A stretch of DNA of 64,000 nucleotides from Asterella californica (taxonomy: Eukaryota; Streptophyta; Marchantiopsida; Marchantiales; Aytoniaceae), in the NCBI GenBank assembly GCA_036924285.1, contig JAYKYS010000002.1, positions 41,927,501 through 41,991,500 on the forward strand, given 5' to 3'. Positions within the stretch are counted from its first letter, which is position 1, and every line of letters begins with the position of its first letter. Below are positions 32,466-42,406 of the stretch, piece after piece. A program made the position numbers and the translations under genes. Below the pieces are notes generated by a model that saw nothing but the letters and a program-made list of their open reading frames with translations, ran no database searches and had not been told where the DNA came from.

Positions 32466-34322
32466 ATGTCGATGCATCCTCGAGGGTTGGTGTTACCAGC
32501 AGCAGAGTTGGTCGAGGCCAAACCCTTCCTCAAGGAGTTGGGTCTCGACTTCTTCTTGTGGGATTGGAACCTCGCCGACCAGGATCTTCTGGAGGAGGTT
32601 TGGGCAGCCTTACCGTCTCGTAACCGTGTACCTGCAAAGGCAGGAGTAGTGCGAGGAAGACCATCTTCCTGGACTGAGGATTGGTGACGCAGGGTCTTTC
32701 ACCGGTCAGAATCTGAGAACTGAGGTTATTGGCTCGAGAAGAAGATCTTACCTATGATCTCGGATAAGTGGCGTGTGCCGGGGAGCACATCTTGCCTCTT
32801 CCTGGAGGACAAGCAGGGAAGAAACGACTGGAAGGTTGAATCTTATCGGGAGCCGCGGAAGCGTCTTCTGACGAAGCTGTTCCTTCATCTCTTTCCTAAG
32901 GGGAAGACGTAGAAGACGAGGTACCTTGGAGATCAGGATGTGGAGTTCCTGGAAGCCATTTGGAAAGGAGTGTCCATCAATTGGGCGCGTTCTTCCACGT
33001 ATATGTGCAGGCAGAGTTGGTGTACTTAGTTACCTCGGCAGGAGGACATCTTACTCCATTCTTCTATTACTTGTACGTGGCCAAGGAGGATCTCACGGAA
33101 GATCAGTTGGCAAGATATGGACCAACAAGGCAGCAGGAGACAAAGGAGGAGACCTCGAAGGAAGACGATCGAGCAGCAGCGATGACTCCCCCTCCCACTC
33201 TGATGCCGCAGATGAGGTCCGGTACTCATCAGAAGACGCTTCTGGTGAGAGAAGACGATTCCAGTGGGTCGGAAGGCGCGACACCACCAAGGAAGATGGG
33301 TCCTAAGAGCGTGCCTAGGAAGACCACCTCCTTCCCGATCATTCACTCTGGATCGGAGTCCGACTCACCGGATGAACCCTTGAGTACCCCAGTTGCGCAG
33401 AAGACCGCTTCTGCAACACCAGGGAGTCTTCTGAAGACTCCAGAAGACGAAGGATGGATGGATACTCCTACTGCGATGCGAGGAAGCGCAGTAAAGAGGA
33501 CCGCTTCTACCATGGGGAGAGATCTTCCTCCCCGGAAGATGAGAAGAGTAGCTTCTTCCCGTGCGCAGAAGTAGAAGACCATAGTGGTGGAAGAGGCACC
33601 CTTGCCTCTAGAAGACAAGGTCGATAACTCCGATCGGATTGTGGAGATGAGTCTGTCTTCCGCAGGAAGAAGACTGGAGGAGTTCAGTGCCTTCTTCCGC
33701 TCAGAGATCCAGCCAGCTATGAAGTTGCTCGAGAAGAGAGCGAAAGCTCAGGAGAAGCCACTACAGCCTGGATTCGGTCTGCGCACCCTGATGCGGCAGG
33801 AAGAAGGTCAAAAGAAGGAAGAAGCGCTAGAAGCCAACCTCCGCACCACGGAGAAGCTCGCAGCGAAGTACAAGGCGGAAGCAGCCGCTTCTGCCAAGGA
33901 GCTAACGCAGCTGAGGAAGAGCAACCAGGAGCTACAGCAGCGTGACCAGGAGGTTCTGCGAGTGCGAGATAAGATCACCGCCCTTGCAGAGAAGAGGACG
34001 ACATGGAAGGCACTGCAGGAAGCCGCAGAAGTGCAGACTGCATCCGAGAAGACGCAACAGGAAGCAACAGAAGCTCGTGCGCAGGAGATGTTAGTTCAGT
34101 CGGTGGAAGCGCTTCGGAAGAAGTTCAACTTCACAGCGGGTAGGAAGCTTCTTACCTTAGCTAGAGAATGAGACGACGAGTCCAAGATGATGTTGGTAGA
34201 GTGCAAGGAGAGCATGTTCAGATATTTGGATTGGCAGATAGAGAGAGTGAAGACACTCTATGGTCTTCCCTTGATTCCGCCACCTGCAACTGCATCTTCC
34301 CAAGCTCCAGCACCATCGACTG
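32466..34322 (+). pseudogene. Insertion B coding region, 5' part (unknown protein with coiled coil)
   Basis: Protein-like blocks run through several shifted frames: 32466-32687 (LKELGLDFFLWDWNLADQDL), about 32753-32950 (FLHLFPKGK and DVEFLEAIWKG), then 32960-34322 in one frame. The last has HQLGAFFHVYVQAELVYLVT and GGHLTPFFYYLYVAKEDLTE, a Ser/Thr/Pro-rich disordered stretch with basic patches (PPRKMRRVASSRAQK), and a long coiled coil (RSEIQPAMKLLEKRAKAQEK ... ELTQLRKSNQELQQRDQEVL). It ends DWQIERVKTLYGLP. In-frame stops at 33572 (TAG) and 34169 (TGA) are the only breaks in the last frame. The layout recalls capsid-like proteins of plant non-autonomous elements, but no family was recognised. 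Confidence 0.5.
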
Positions 34323-35435
34323 TTTCGCGCACATATCGCCTTGTTGCGCCAGCGGAAGCTCTTGCTCAGTAGGTCGCAAACTTTAAACCGCTAACCTGCA
34401 AACACAATCACAAGTTAGCGTCCATGCACCACTTACCTTAGTTCTGTTTGGTCCAGATCGGAGCCGGACCGTCTCCCTAACCATCAAGCTCAGAAATCCT
34501 AAGTCCCGACTTAGATCCGCCTAAGTCGGTCCCAAACATGAGCAAGTCACAATATGACTTGGGGCGGACTTCTCATAAAGTCCAGGGTCCTAAATGGTGC
34601 CTCCAGCACACCTAGCGGCCCAACCGTCCGTGATTTCCGTCTGGGTCTAGGTTCCCGAACGGTGGTCTAACCCGCCGACTCGTTCCCTAGTCTTGCCCCA
34701 GCCCTTACATCGTTCCTAAGTGCAGACATCCAAGTCTAGATCCGAACGTGCCTTGGAACCGGCCCAGCCATCACCTCATGCCCCCAGAGTCCGTCCGCCA
34801 AACCCTGGGGTCGGATGACTCGTCCTGGCCCACCTAGGCATCGAGCCCCCCTCATATATACTTCTGGGGATCGGCGGCCCCGCCCTCCTCTTTGGTCTCT
34901 AAAAATTATACCACAACCCGATTGTGGTTCGGCCATAACTTCCAGCTCAGAGGTCAGATCGAGGAGTGTTATATATCACTGGAAAGCTCTCAACGAGGCC
35001 TTTCCAATGATACCTCACTCGTCTCGAGATCTTATGTGGAGCTCCGTCCACGACCTAAAACGTCCATGGAGCTCCAACACATAGTAATTTTTCGGAAACC
35101 TGTGGTCCAGACCTAGGGTCGAACCCTGTGGTTCGTCTGCGTCTTGGATCCATGTCTCGGTCCCACGTCTCGGACCTATGTCTGAGACTCATGTTTCATC
35201 CCGTTCCCAGACTCGCCCCCTTAGGTCAGCGTTCGTCTGGGGCCTTCTTGGGGTAGGCCCTTATGTCCTAACCCAAGGTTCCAACCTTGGTTCAGAGAAC
35301 CACTTAGGGTTCATCTGATCCCGACTTTCCGGCTAAGCCGTTAAGTCCTACTCGCAGCGTTCACAACGTAGCGCAAGTCCGCTAGGGTTCTGTTGTTCGC
35401 GTCTGCGCCCGATCTTGAGAATGAGGGACGCGACA
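34323..35435 (-). repeat. 3' LTR of element C
   Basis: Pairs with 40857-41956. On the + strand it runs from TTTCGCGCACATA to GGGACGCGACA. The preceding ACTG is the target duplication. The purine tract lies directly to its right. Confidence 0.92.
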
Positions 35436-36160
35436 CTCACCCCCACTTTGGAGGTTGATGCCCTCATCAACAATGATCCTTTAAGTTAACACCAAGTTCA
35501 AAATGGGTAGCCAACCCCTTGGCGTCAGAATTGCGTTCTGGTAGCTAACCCGCAATTCCCTTCTTGGCTTGAGTCTTAAGTTGCTGCTAGAACACTTAGA
35601 AAATTCCAACTAGTCTCGGGAAAAGCCTTACCTTTTTGGCTTACCCTAAACAAAACTAGTTGGCAACTTCTAAACATTCTACTTAAGACTCTAACTTGCT
35701 AACTATAAGTATTCACACCTACTTACAAGGTCCTCTGAAACTCACTTTCCGGTCGCAATCTGATTTGACTTAGACGCGCGGCTAAGTTTACTTTGCAGTT
35801 AGAAAACCGCAAAGCAAGATCACCCCAAGCCCCAAGACAAGTATGAAAGTTCATACTTGCTTTGCCAACGCTACGGCAAACCTAAGTCTTAATATCAAGA
35901 CTTAGTCTTGATTTAGATGCTTATCCAAACCAGCTCGCTTCCTTTGAGTGTGCTTCGTTCCTCCTCTTGACAACATCCTAGGCATCTGATCAGAACTAGT
36001 CATAGCCATGCACTACCAATACACTTAGACAAAATTTCCAAAAACAAAATCTTTATTTCCAAATACAAGACAAAGGTACATCGGCTCAAATCGTCTCAAG
36101 TTGCTACTCGTATGATTTGACTTTCCTTCACTCCTCGCTGGAAGGAGATGTCCTCATCTT
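35436..36160 (-). other. Element C region between the end of pol and the 3' LTR
   Basis: Non-coding on both strands as far as can be seen. It contains the purine tract at its LTR end. Length ~700 bp. Confidence 0.5.
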
Positions 36161-36164
36161 GCTA

Positions 36165-37256
36165 ACGCCCTTGTTGTCCTTGTCGCCGTTTGAAGAGGTC
36201 TAGTACTTCGCTCGCATGTGCGAGATCTTCCTCTGGCACCCAAGTTGCTTCCTTCAAATGGTAACCACGCCATTTGACCAAGTACTCCATCTAGTTTGAT
36301 TTACGCCGAGATCGCAAAATGGACTCCATCTCATATTCTGCTTCGCCTTGCACGACATCAGGTTGAGGCCTGAGTACTTGTTTGCGCTCCGGCCGCAAAT
36401 CATCCTTGAAGTATTTCTTTAATAAAGAAACATGGAAAGTCGGATGCAACTGCCACTCGCGAGGAAGATCTAACGTATAGACATCTTCGTGTGGATTCTT
36501 CACAATGACGAAAGGTCCCGCGAACTTCGATGAAAACTTCACCGATATTTCCTTCGGAAGTGTGAAGTTTTTCGTACTTAACCATACTTCTTCGTCCACT
36601 TGAAACTTCACTTGCCGCCGATGCTTGTTTACCTGCTTCGTGTATCGTTGCTGCGCCTTCTCGAGGTTCTTCTTTACTTACGCCTCGCGCCGCTGCATTG
36701 CCGCCACCAACTCTTCAGCTGATGTTTGCCGTGTTCTTGGTCGTGCCGATGTAGAACTTCCTGCAAGAGTCAAGTCAAGAGGCCCTTCTGGCTCACGTCC
36801 GTAAACCAGCAAGAAGGGCGATTCGCCGGTTGCCGAATGCTTCGTGGAATTGTAGCAATACTCCGCAAGACTGAGCCACTCCGCCCAATCACTTTGGTCC
36901 GCGCTCACATAATTCCTCAAGTATTGATTCAGAACTGAGTTAACTCGTTCCGTTTGCCCATCTGTTTCCGGATGAAAGGCGGTACTAAATTTTAACTTAG
37001 TCCCCAATTTTTGGAACAAGTGTTTCCAAAAGGCACTTGTGAACTTAGAGTCTCTATCTGAAATAATACTCCGAGGTAATCCATGTGAACGCCACCAAGT
37101 ATCTAGGAACAACCGAGAAGTCGTGAACGTTGTTGCAGTATCCAAGGTCGGAGCAAACTTCGCTAGTTTGCTAAACCGATCAACTATCACAAAAATCGCA
37201 TTGTATCCATTCGAGTCATGCAGAGAGATAATGAAGTCCATGCTAATGCTTTCTCA
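36165..37256 (-). pseudogene. pol: Element C integrase core and chromodomain
   Basis: Downward from 37256: the core with D (ISMDFIISLHDSNGY), D (SIISDRDSKFTSAFW) and E (HPETDGQTERVNSVLNQYLR), SDWAEWLSLAEYCYNST and SPFLLVYGREPEGPL. A TAA at 36678 lies before VKKNLEKAQQ. The DNA-binding segment follows (VKFQVDEEVWLSTKNFTLPK, FAGPFVIVKN, LHPTFHVSLLKKY). A TAG at 36291 comes next, then a chromodomain (MEYLVKWRGYHLKEATWVPE, then EDLAHASEVLDLF) with the aromatic cage residues Y, W and W visible. Chromodomains guide such integrases to marked chromatin. All breaks are transitions from common codons. Confidence 0.88.
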
Positions 37257-38768
37257 AGGTCGGACTGGAATCGGTAGAGGATGAAGCAACCCTTGTTTCT
37301 TTTCATAAGAAACGCGGTTAGCTTGACAGGTTACACATGTTTTCACAAAGTGGGTAACATCGTCTTGCATGTGGGGCCAATAAAACTTTTTAGCTATCAC
37401 TGCTAAAGTGGACTTTTCTCCTTTATGGCCTGATAAGGGCGCATCATGACATTCTTTGAGTAACTTAGTCCTAAGTTTTCCTTGTCCCACATAAACCAGA
37501 CTTTGCTTGAACATGAGTAAACCATGTCTTAACTGCATGTTCTGCAACTTCACACTTCGCTTGAGTTGTTCCAGGTACTCCTTCGCTTGGTCATCGCCCA
37601 TGTAACCTTCACGTATTCGCCTCTCCAAGTCTGACTCCTTAGGATACATAGCTCGCAAAATCTGTGTTGACGATGGAAGATATTCCTCCTTGCGACTCAA
37701 GGCGTCAAGAACCACATTGTCCTTTCCCGCTTTGTGGATTAATTCCACGTTCATGAGCGCCAAGGTATCATGCCATCGTAGTTGCTTTGGCGTCACCCGA
37801 TCTTGTGTCTCAAAGTACTTGAGCGAAATATTATCAGTATATACTTGGGTTTTGTGAAGTCCCAAATAATGCCGCCATTTCCTCAAGCAATGGACCACTG
37901 CAAACAGTTCCTTCTCGTGAGTCGACCATCGACTTTCTGTCCCATATAGCTTCTTGCTTTCGTACGCTATAGGTTTTTCATCCTGCACCAACACTCTGTC
38001 AATCGCATAGTCGCTCGCATCCGTGTGCACCTCGAATGGTTTGTCGAACTCCGGCAGCTTCAATACTGGCGCCTTTGACAAAATAGCTTTGATCGTCTGA
38101 AACGCATCATCCACCTCCTTGGTCCAACTTATCTGTGCGTCTTTGCCCGTCCAGTCCGTCAGCGGCTTCGCGATCTTTGAAAACCCCTTCACATGCTTGC
38201 GGTAGAACTGCGCCAATCCTAAGAATCGCCGCATCCCTTTCACTGTAGTCGGAGGCTCCCAAGTCACAATCACGTCCACCTTCTGCATATACGGGCCGAC
38301 TCCTTCTGCACTAATGACATGTCCCAAGAAGTTAATGCGCTCCAAACCAAACTCACTCTTGTCAATGTTGGCAAACAGCTTATGCTCCCGCAGCTTCGTC
38401 AACACCACCCTTAGCTGCTCCGCGTGCGACTCCAAGGTTTTGGAGTAGATCAAGATGTCGTTGATGTAAACGATGACAAACTCATCCATCTCCTCGCGAA
38501 AAATTGTCTTCATCAATGTAGTGAACGTCGAAGGGGCGTTGCAGAGTCCAAATGACATCACCACAAATTCAAACGATCCGTATCTGGTTCGACAAGCGGT
38601 CTTCTCAACATCTGGGTCAGCTATCCGAATTTGGTAATATCCTGATTTCAAGTCTATCCTGCTGAAGTACTTTGCGCCCGCTAGCCTATCAAAGAGGTCG
38701 TCTATCCTTTGCAAAGGATAATTATTCTTCACCGTCACCTTATTGAGTGCACGATAATCTACGCAGAG
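37254..38768 (-). pseudogene. pol: Element C reverse transcriptase, RNase H, integrase zinc domain
   Basis: Nearly 500 codons open. RT: LCVDYRALNKV, YPLQRIDDLFDRLAGAKYFS, YGSFEFVVMSFGLCNAPSTF, then the catalytic box as YINDILIYS. The first catalytic aspartate is thus asparagine (GAC to AAC at 38460-38462). RNase H: FEVHTDASDYAIDRVLVQ (two glycines expected after AI are D and R), EKELFAVVHCLRKWRHYLG, YTDNISLKYF and LDALSRK. Integrase zinc domain: HDAPLSGHKG ... CVTCQANR. The TGA at 38769-38771 upstream and the TGA at 37254-37256 downstream are both single transitions from Arg and Trp codons. Dead polymerase. Confidence 0.92.
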
Positions 38769-39611
38769 TCATAACTTCCCATCCTTCTTCTTTGCGAAAA
38801 GAACAGGGGCTCCATAAGGTGACTTGTTGGTTCGAATATATCCCCGCGCTAATAGCTCACCGAGTTGTTTTTTCAACTCAAGGAGTTCCACCTGATTGAG
38901 TCGGTAAGGGGCTTTGGAAGGTGGTTCCGATCCTGGCAAGACTTCGATCTTGTGATCCACCACCCGCCTTGGAGGTAACTCAGCAGGTAACTCGTCCGTC
39001 AAGACATCCTCAAACTCCTTAATCACTTCACGAAGCACCTCCAGAAGTTTAGTCGCGTCTTCTGATGTTTCCTCTTGTCTGTCACCCGCCATCAAATCTG
39101 CAACCCGCATCAAACACATGACTCCGTCGTTGAAGTCCATCTGTTTGCCTTTGATCAAATTCACTGCAAAGTCGTCAATCTTCCGCGCCTTTCGGATCAG
39201 CCTCACTCCCAGCTTCCGCCCTTTAACTCTAACGTTTAACCTTAAAGATTTTCGTCTAAGTTCCACTTCAAACCTGTCCAAGAAAGTGTTCCCCAAAACC
39301 GCATGGATATCATCCATCTCGCACACCGTGAAGTTCTATGTGAACTCCAACTTCTCACACGCAAATCGTACGTCCAAGGCCACTTCAGAAGTTTGGTACG
39401 TCTTGCCCTTGGCAAAGCGTACCTGAATAGGCTTGTCTGTCTTGGAGGTAGACAAGCTCAACTTCTTCACCAGCTTTGGACTTATGAAGGAGTGAGTCGC
39501 TCCTGTGTCCACAAGAAAAGTAACATCACGGTTAGCAACCTTGGCTTGTAGAAACATCAATCCTTGCATCTTCTTCGTGGTTCTCAAGGTCACAGTCATC
39601 TGGCCCTCCAA
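38769..39611 (-). pseudogene. Element C aspartic protease and linker to RT
   Basis: Protease: VTFLVDTGATHSFISPKLVK (active site DTGA), then a TAG at 39336-39338 where TGG is plausible, then MDDIHAVLGNTFLDRFEVEL. The linker has EFEDVLTDELPAELPPRRVV and the RT start with LNQVELLELKKQLGELLARG and YGAPVLFAKKKDGKL. It is in the Gag frame, separated from it only by a TAG at 39612-39614 (CAG plausible), so Gag and Pol were probably one frame. Confidence 0.88.
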
Positions 39612-40735
39612 CTAGTCCTTGGCAACAAATGCATTCATGCTACAGTTACTAACCTTAGGTTTCGTACACCCCTTAGCAATATGACCCACCTCGCCACAGT
39701 TGTAGCAAGTAAACTTAGCGCCATTGCCCTTCGGAGGTGTTTGCCTCTTAGGTTTTACTCCTGTTTGCTGTCGCTTTGCTGCCGGGGCAGAAGTATCTTT
39801 TCGATCCTTCTCACCCCCATCCCACTGTCGCTTGAAGCCCTTGTTTTTCTTCTTGAACTTGTCCATGCTGCGTGGTTCAAAAGGTTTCTGTTGCTGGACT
39901 TCGTCGTCCTCAATTCGCTCCGCTAGCTTCAAAAGTTCGGCAGATGTCTCAGGTAGCTTCGGCATCCGAAAGAGAGCCTTCTCCGAGCTGGACTTGAGTC
40001 CCCCAATGAATATACAAATCTTGGTCTCCTCAGTCCACTTGGAGAACGAATCTAGTTTAGCAGTGAACTCGCGCACATAAGCACTTAAGGTCCCCGTCTG
40101 CTTCAGTCTCACCAACTCAACACCGTCCCGAATCCTTTGATACTCCGGAGTGAATCGTCCTGCGAGCAACTCCTTGAACTCCTTCCAACCAAGCGCCGAG
40201 ACGGTCAAGGTATGCTCATCCCGGTATGCAGTCCACCAGAGAAGCGCATGGTCCTTCAGGAACGTAACCTCCGCTCTCACCTTGTCAGACTCCTTTGCCT
40301 GTTGCGCCTCAAAGTATAGGTCCAACTCAGTTAAGAAATCCTTAACCTTGCGAGCCCATCCTATACCTGAAAACGGGGTCGGCAAGTTCGTCTTACAAAG
40401 CTTCTGGGTAGACGAGGAACTTCCTTGGTCTGCCTCAAGCTCGGCGATACGTTTATCCCTGGAACCATATCCTCCTGCATGGTCTTCATCATCTTGATGA
40501 GTTCCGCATACAAGGCTCCTTGACTTCCCGCGTCTGAAACGTTGGGCACCGCAGACAAGACTCCATCTTGCTGCACCGGTGCCGCAGCTGGTACATGGCT
40601 CCCTTGACGTTGGCACGAAGATTGTCGGTTATCGTCCCCAGACGGTGCCTCGGGGCTAGCTCGAGTCGATCTGTTCCCGTTAGCCGCTCCTCGTTTCTTG
40701 ATCTTCCTCCTGGAACTCTGTCCTTCTTCGGCCAT
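39612..40735 (-). pseudogene. gag: Element C Gag
   Basis: Start ATG at 40735 (MAEEGQSSRRKIKKRG), then a disordered basic/Ser-rich region. A frame shift near 40450-40480 leads to a helical segment (DKRIAELEADQGSSS). The Gag core follows (LPTPFSGIGWARKVKDFLTE, WWTAYRDEHTL, FKELLAGRFTPEYQRIRDGV, GTLSAYVREFTAKLDSFSKW, IFIGGLKSSSEKALF), then a lysine-rich tail and the zinc knuckle CYNCGEVGHIAKGC. One shift plus the terminal stop make it defective. Confidence 0.88.
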
Positions 40736-40842
40736 CGCTCCAAGTGTTCACCTAGAAACGCTGATCCGCTTCGTGTCTCGCGTCCCTCCTCAAGCGTCCA
40801 GCCTTCAGCCGCTACCTCAAGTTCTCGCTCACCGAAGCGTCG

Positions 40843-40854
40843 GCTCTGATACCA
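40843..40854 (-). promoter_or_regulatory. Primer binding site for initiator Met tRNA (element C)
   Basis: The minus strand reads TGGTATCAGAGC, the complement of the 3' end of plant initiator methionine tRNA, two bases from the 5' LTR. Confidence 0.93.
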
Positions 40855-40856
40855 CT

Positions 40857-41956
40857 TTTCGCGCACATACCGCCTTGTTGCGCCAGCGGAAGCTCTTGCT
40901 CAGTAGGTCGCAAACTTTAAACCGCTAACCTGCAAACACAATCACAAGTTAGCGTCCATGCACCACTTACCTTAGTTCTGTTTGGTCCGGACCGGAGCCG
41001 GACCGTCTCCCTAATCATCAAGCTCAGAAATCCTAAGTCCCGACTTAGATCCGCCTAAGTCGGTCCCAAACATGAGCAAGTCACAATATGACTTGGGGCG
41101 GACTTCCCATAAAGTCCAGGGTCCTAAACGGTGCCTCCAGCACACCTAGCGGCCCAACCGCCCGTGATTTCCGTCTGGGTCTAGGTTCTCGAACGGTGGT
41201 CTAACTCGCCGACTCGTTCCCTAGTATTGCCCCAGCCCTTACATCGTTCCTAAGTCCAAACATCCAAGTCTAGATCCGAACGTGCCTTGGAACCGGCCCA
41301 GCCATCACCTCATGCCCCCAGAGTCCACCCGCCGAACCCTGGGGTCGGGTGACTCGTCCTGGCCCACCCAGGCATCGAGCCCCCCTCATATATACTTCTG
41401 GGGATCGGCGGCCCCGCCCTCCTCTTTGGTCCCTGAAAATTATACCACAACCCGATTGTGGTTCGGTCATAACTTCCAGATCGGAGGTCAGATCATGGAG
41501 TGTTATATATCACTGGAAAGCTCTCGACGAGACCTTTCCAATGATACCTCACTCGTCTCGAGATCTTATGTGGAGCTCCGTCCACGACCTAAAACGTCCC
41601 TGGAGCTCCAACACTTAGTCATTTTTCGGAAATCTGTGGTCTAGACCCAGGGTCGAACCCTGTGGTTCGTCTGCGTCTTGGACCCATGTCTCGGTCTCAT
41701 GTCTGAGACTCATGTTTCAGCCCGTTCCCAGACTCGCCTCCTTAGGTCAGCGTTCGTCTGGGGCCCTCTTGGGGTAGGCCCTTATGTCCTAACTCAAGGT
41801 TCCAACCTTGGTTAAGAGAACCACTTAGGGTTCATCTGATCCCGACTTCTCGGCCAAGCCGTTAAGTCCTGCTCGCAGCGTTCACAACCTAGCGCAAGTC
41901 CGCTAGGGTTCTGTTGTTCGCATTTGCGCCCGATCTTGAGAATGAGGGGCGCGACA
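40857..41956 (-). repeat. 5' LTR of element C
   Basis: Close copy of 34323-35435. Its outer edge ends GGGGCGCGACA (plus) and is followed by the duplicated ACTG and by the rest of B's coding region. Confidence 0.92.
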
Positions 41957-41960
41957 ACTG

Positions 41961-42406
41961 GATCCGAATTGGAGAAGGAGGAGTTCGACCTCGCTGTCCA
42001 CTTGGTAGTGATAGCATTGGAAGCCGAGAAGACCTCGGAAGAAGCCCCGGAAGACAAGATGTCTTCTGGAAGAAAAGAAGAAGAGTTGTCTTCCCAGGTA
42101 TTTCGAGTGGAGGAAGCGACTTCTCCGGACCCCTATGAGGTCATCATGACTTCCAGTGTCGAACTAGTGTCTCAGAAGAGCGAGGAAGCACAAGTCGACC
42201 CAGCTTCCCAGAAGACGCTTCCGTCTTCCGAAGCAGAAGCGGAAGCGAAAGCGGAAGCAGCAGCAGCAGAGCCAGCGACGAACGATGAGGAGGAGGTCAC
42301 CTCAGTGACACCCGAGGTAATTGCAGGGCTTTTCAGCTTATCAGAAGCCGAGATAGTAGTTCCGATAGGAGCAGATCATGTAGAGATTGCCTCCGAGCAA
42401 TCATAG
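41961..42406 (+). pseudogene. Insertion B coding region, 3' part
   Basis: It continues, in frame across the element C insertion site, the frame that stops at 34322. The residues after the join are GSELEKEEFDLAVHLVVIAL, then a long acidic Glu/Ala/Ser-rich tail (EAEAEAKAEAAAAEPA), ending ADHVEIASEQS with two consecutive TAG codons. The exact continuity shows both parts were one gene of insertion B. Confidence 0.75.

Larger units (their letters stand above)
34323..41956 (-). mobile_element. Element C: full-length chromovirus-type Ty3/gypsy element inserted in B
   Basis: LTRs of ~1.1 kb at 34323-35435 and 40857-41956 flank a minus-strand gag-pol. A perfect initiator-Met primer site (TGGTATCAGAGC on the minus strand, plus 40843-40854) lies next to the right LTR. 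A purine tract (AAAGTGGGGGTGAG on the minus strand) lies next to the left LTR at about 35436-35450. The target duplication is ACTG at 34319-34322 and 41957-41960. Removing the element joins the coding frame of B exactly. The minus-strand LTR starts TGTCGCG, but its far end reads CGCGAAA rather than CA. Multiple stops make it inactive. Confidence 0.93.

Noticed and set aside
34815..35116. Overlapping open frames in the left C LTR
   Set aside because: The same frames occur in the right LTR. They lie in a non-coding LTR without a known domain.
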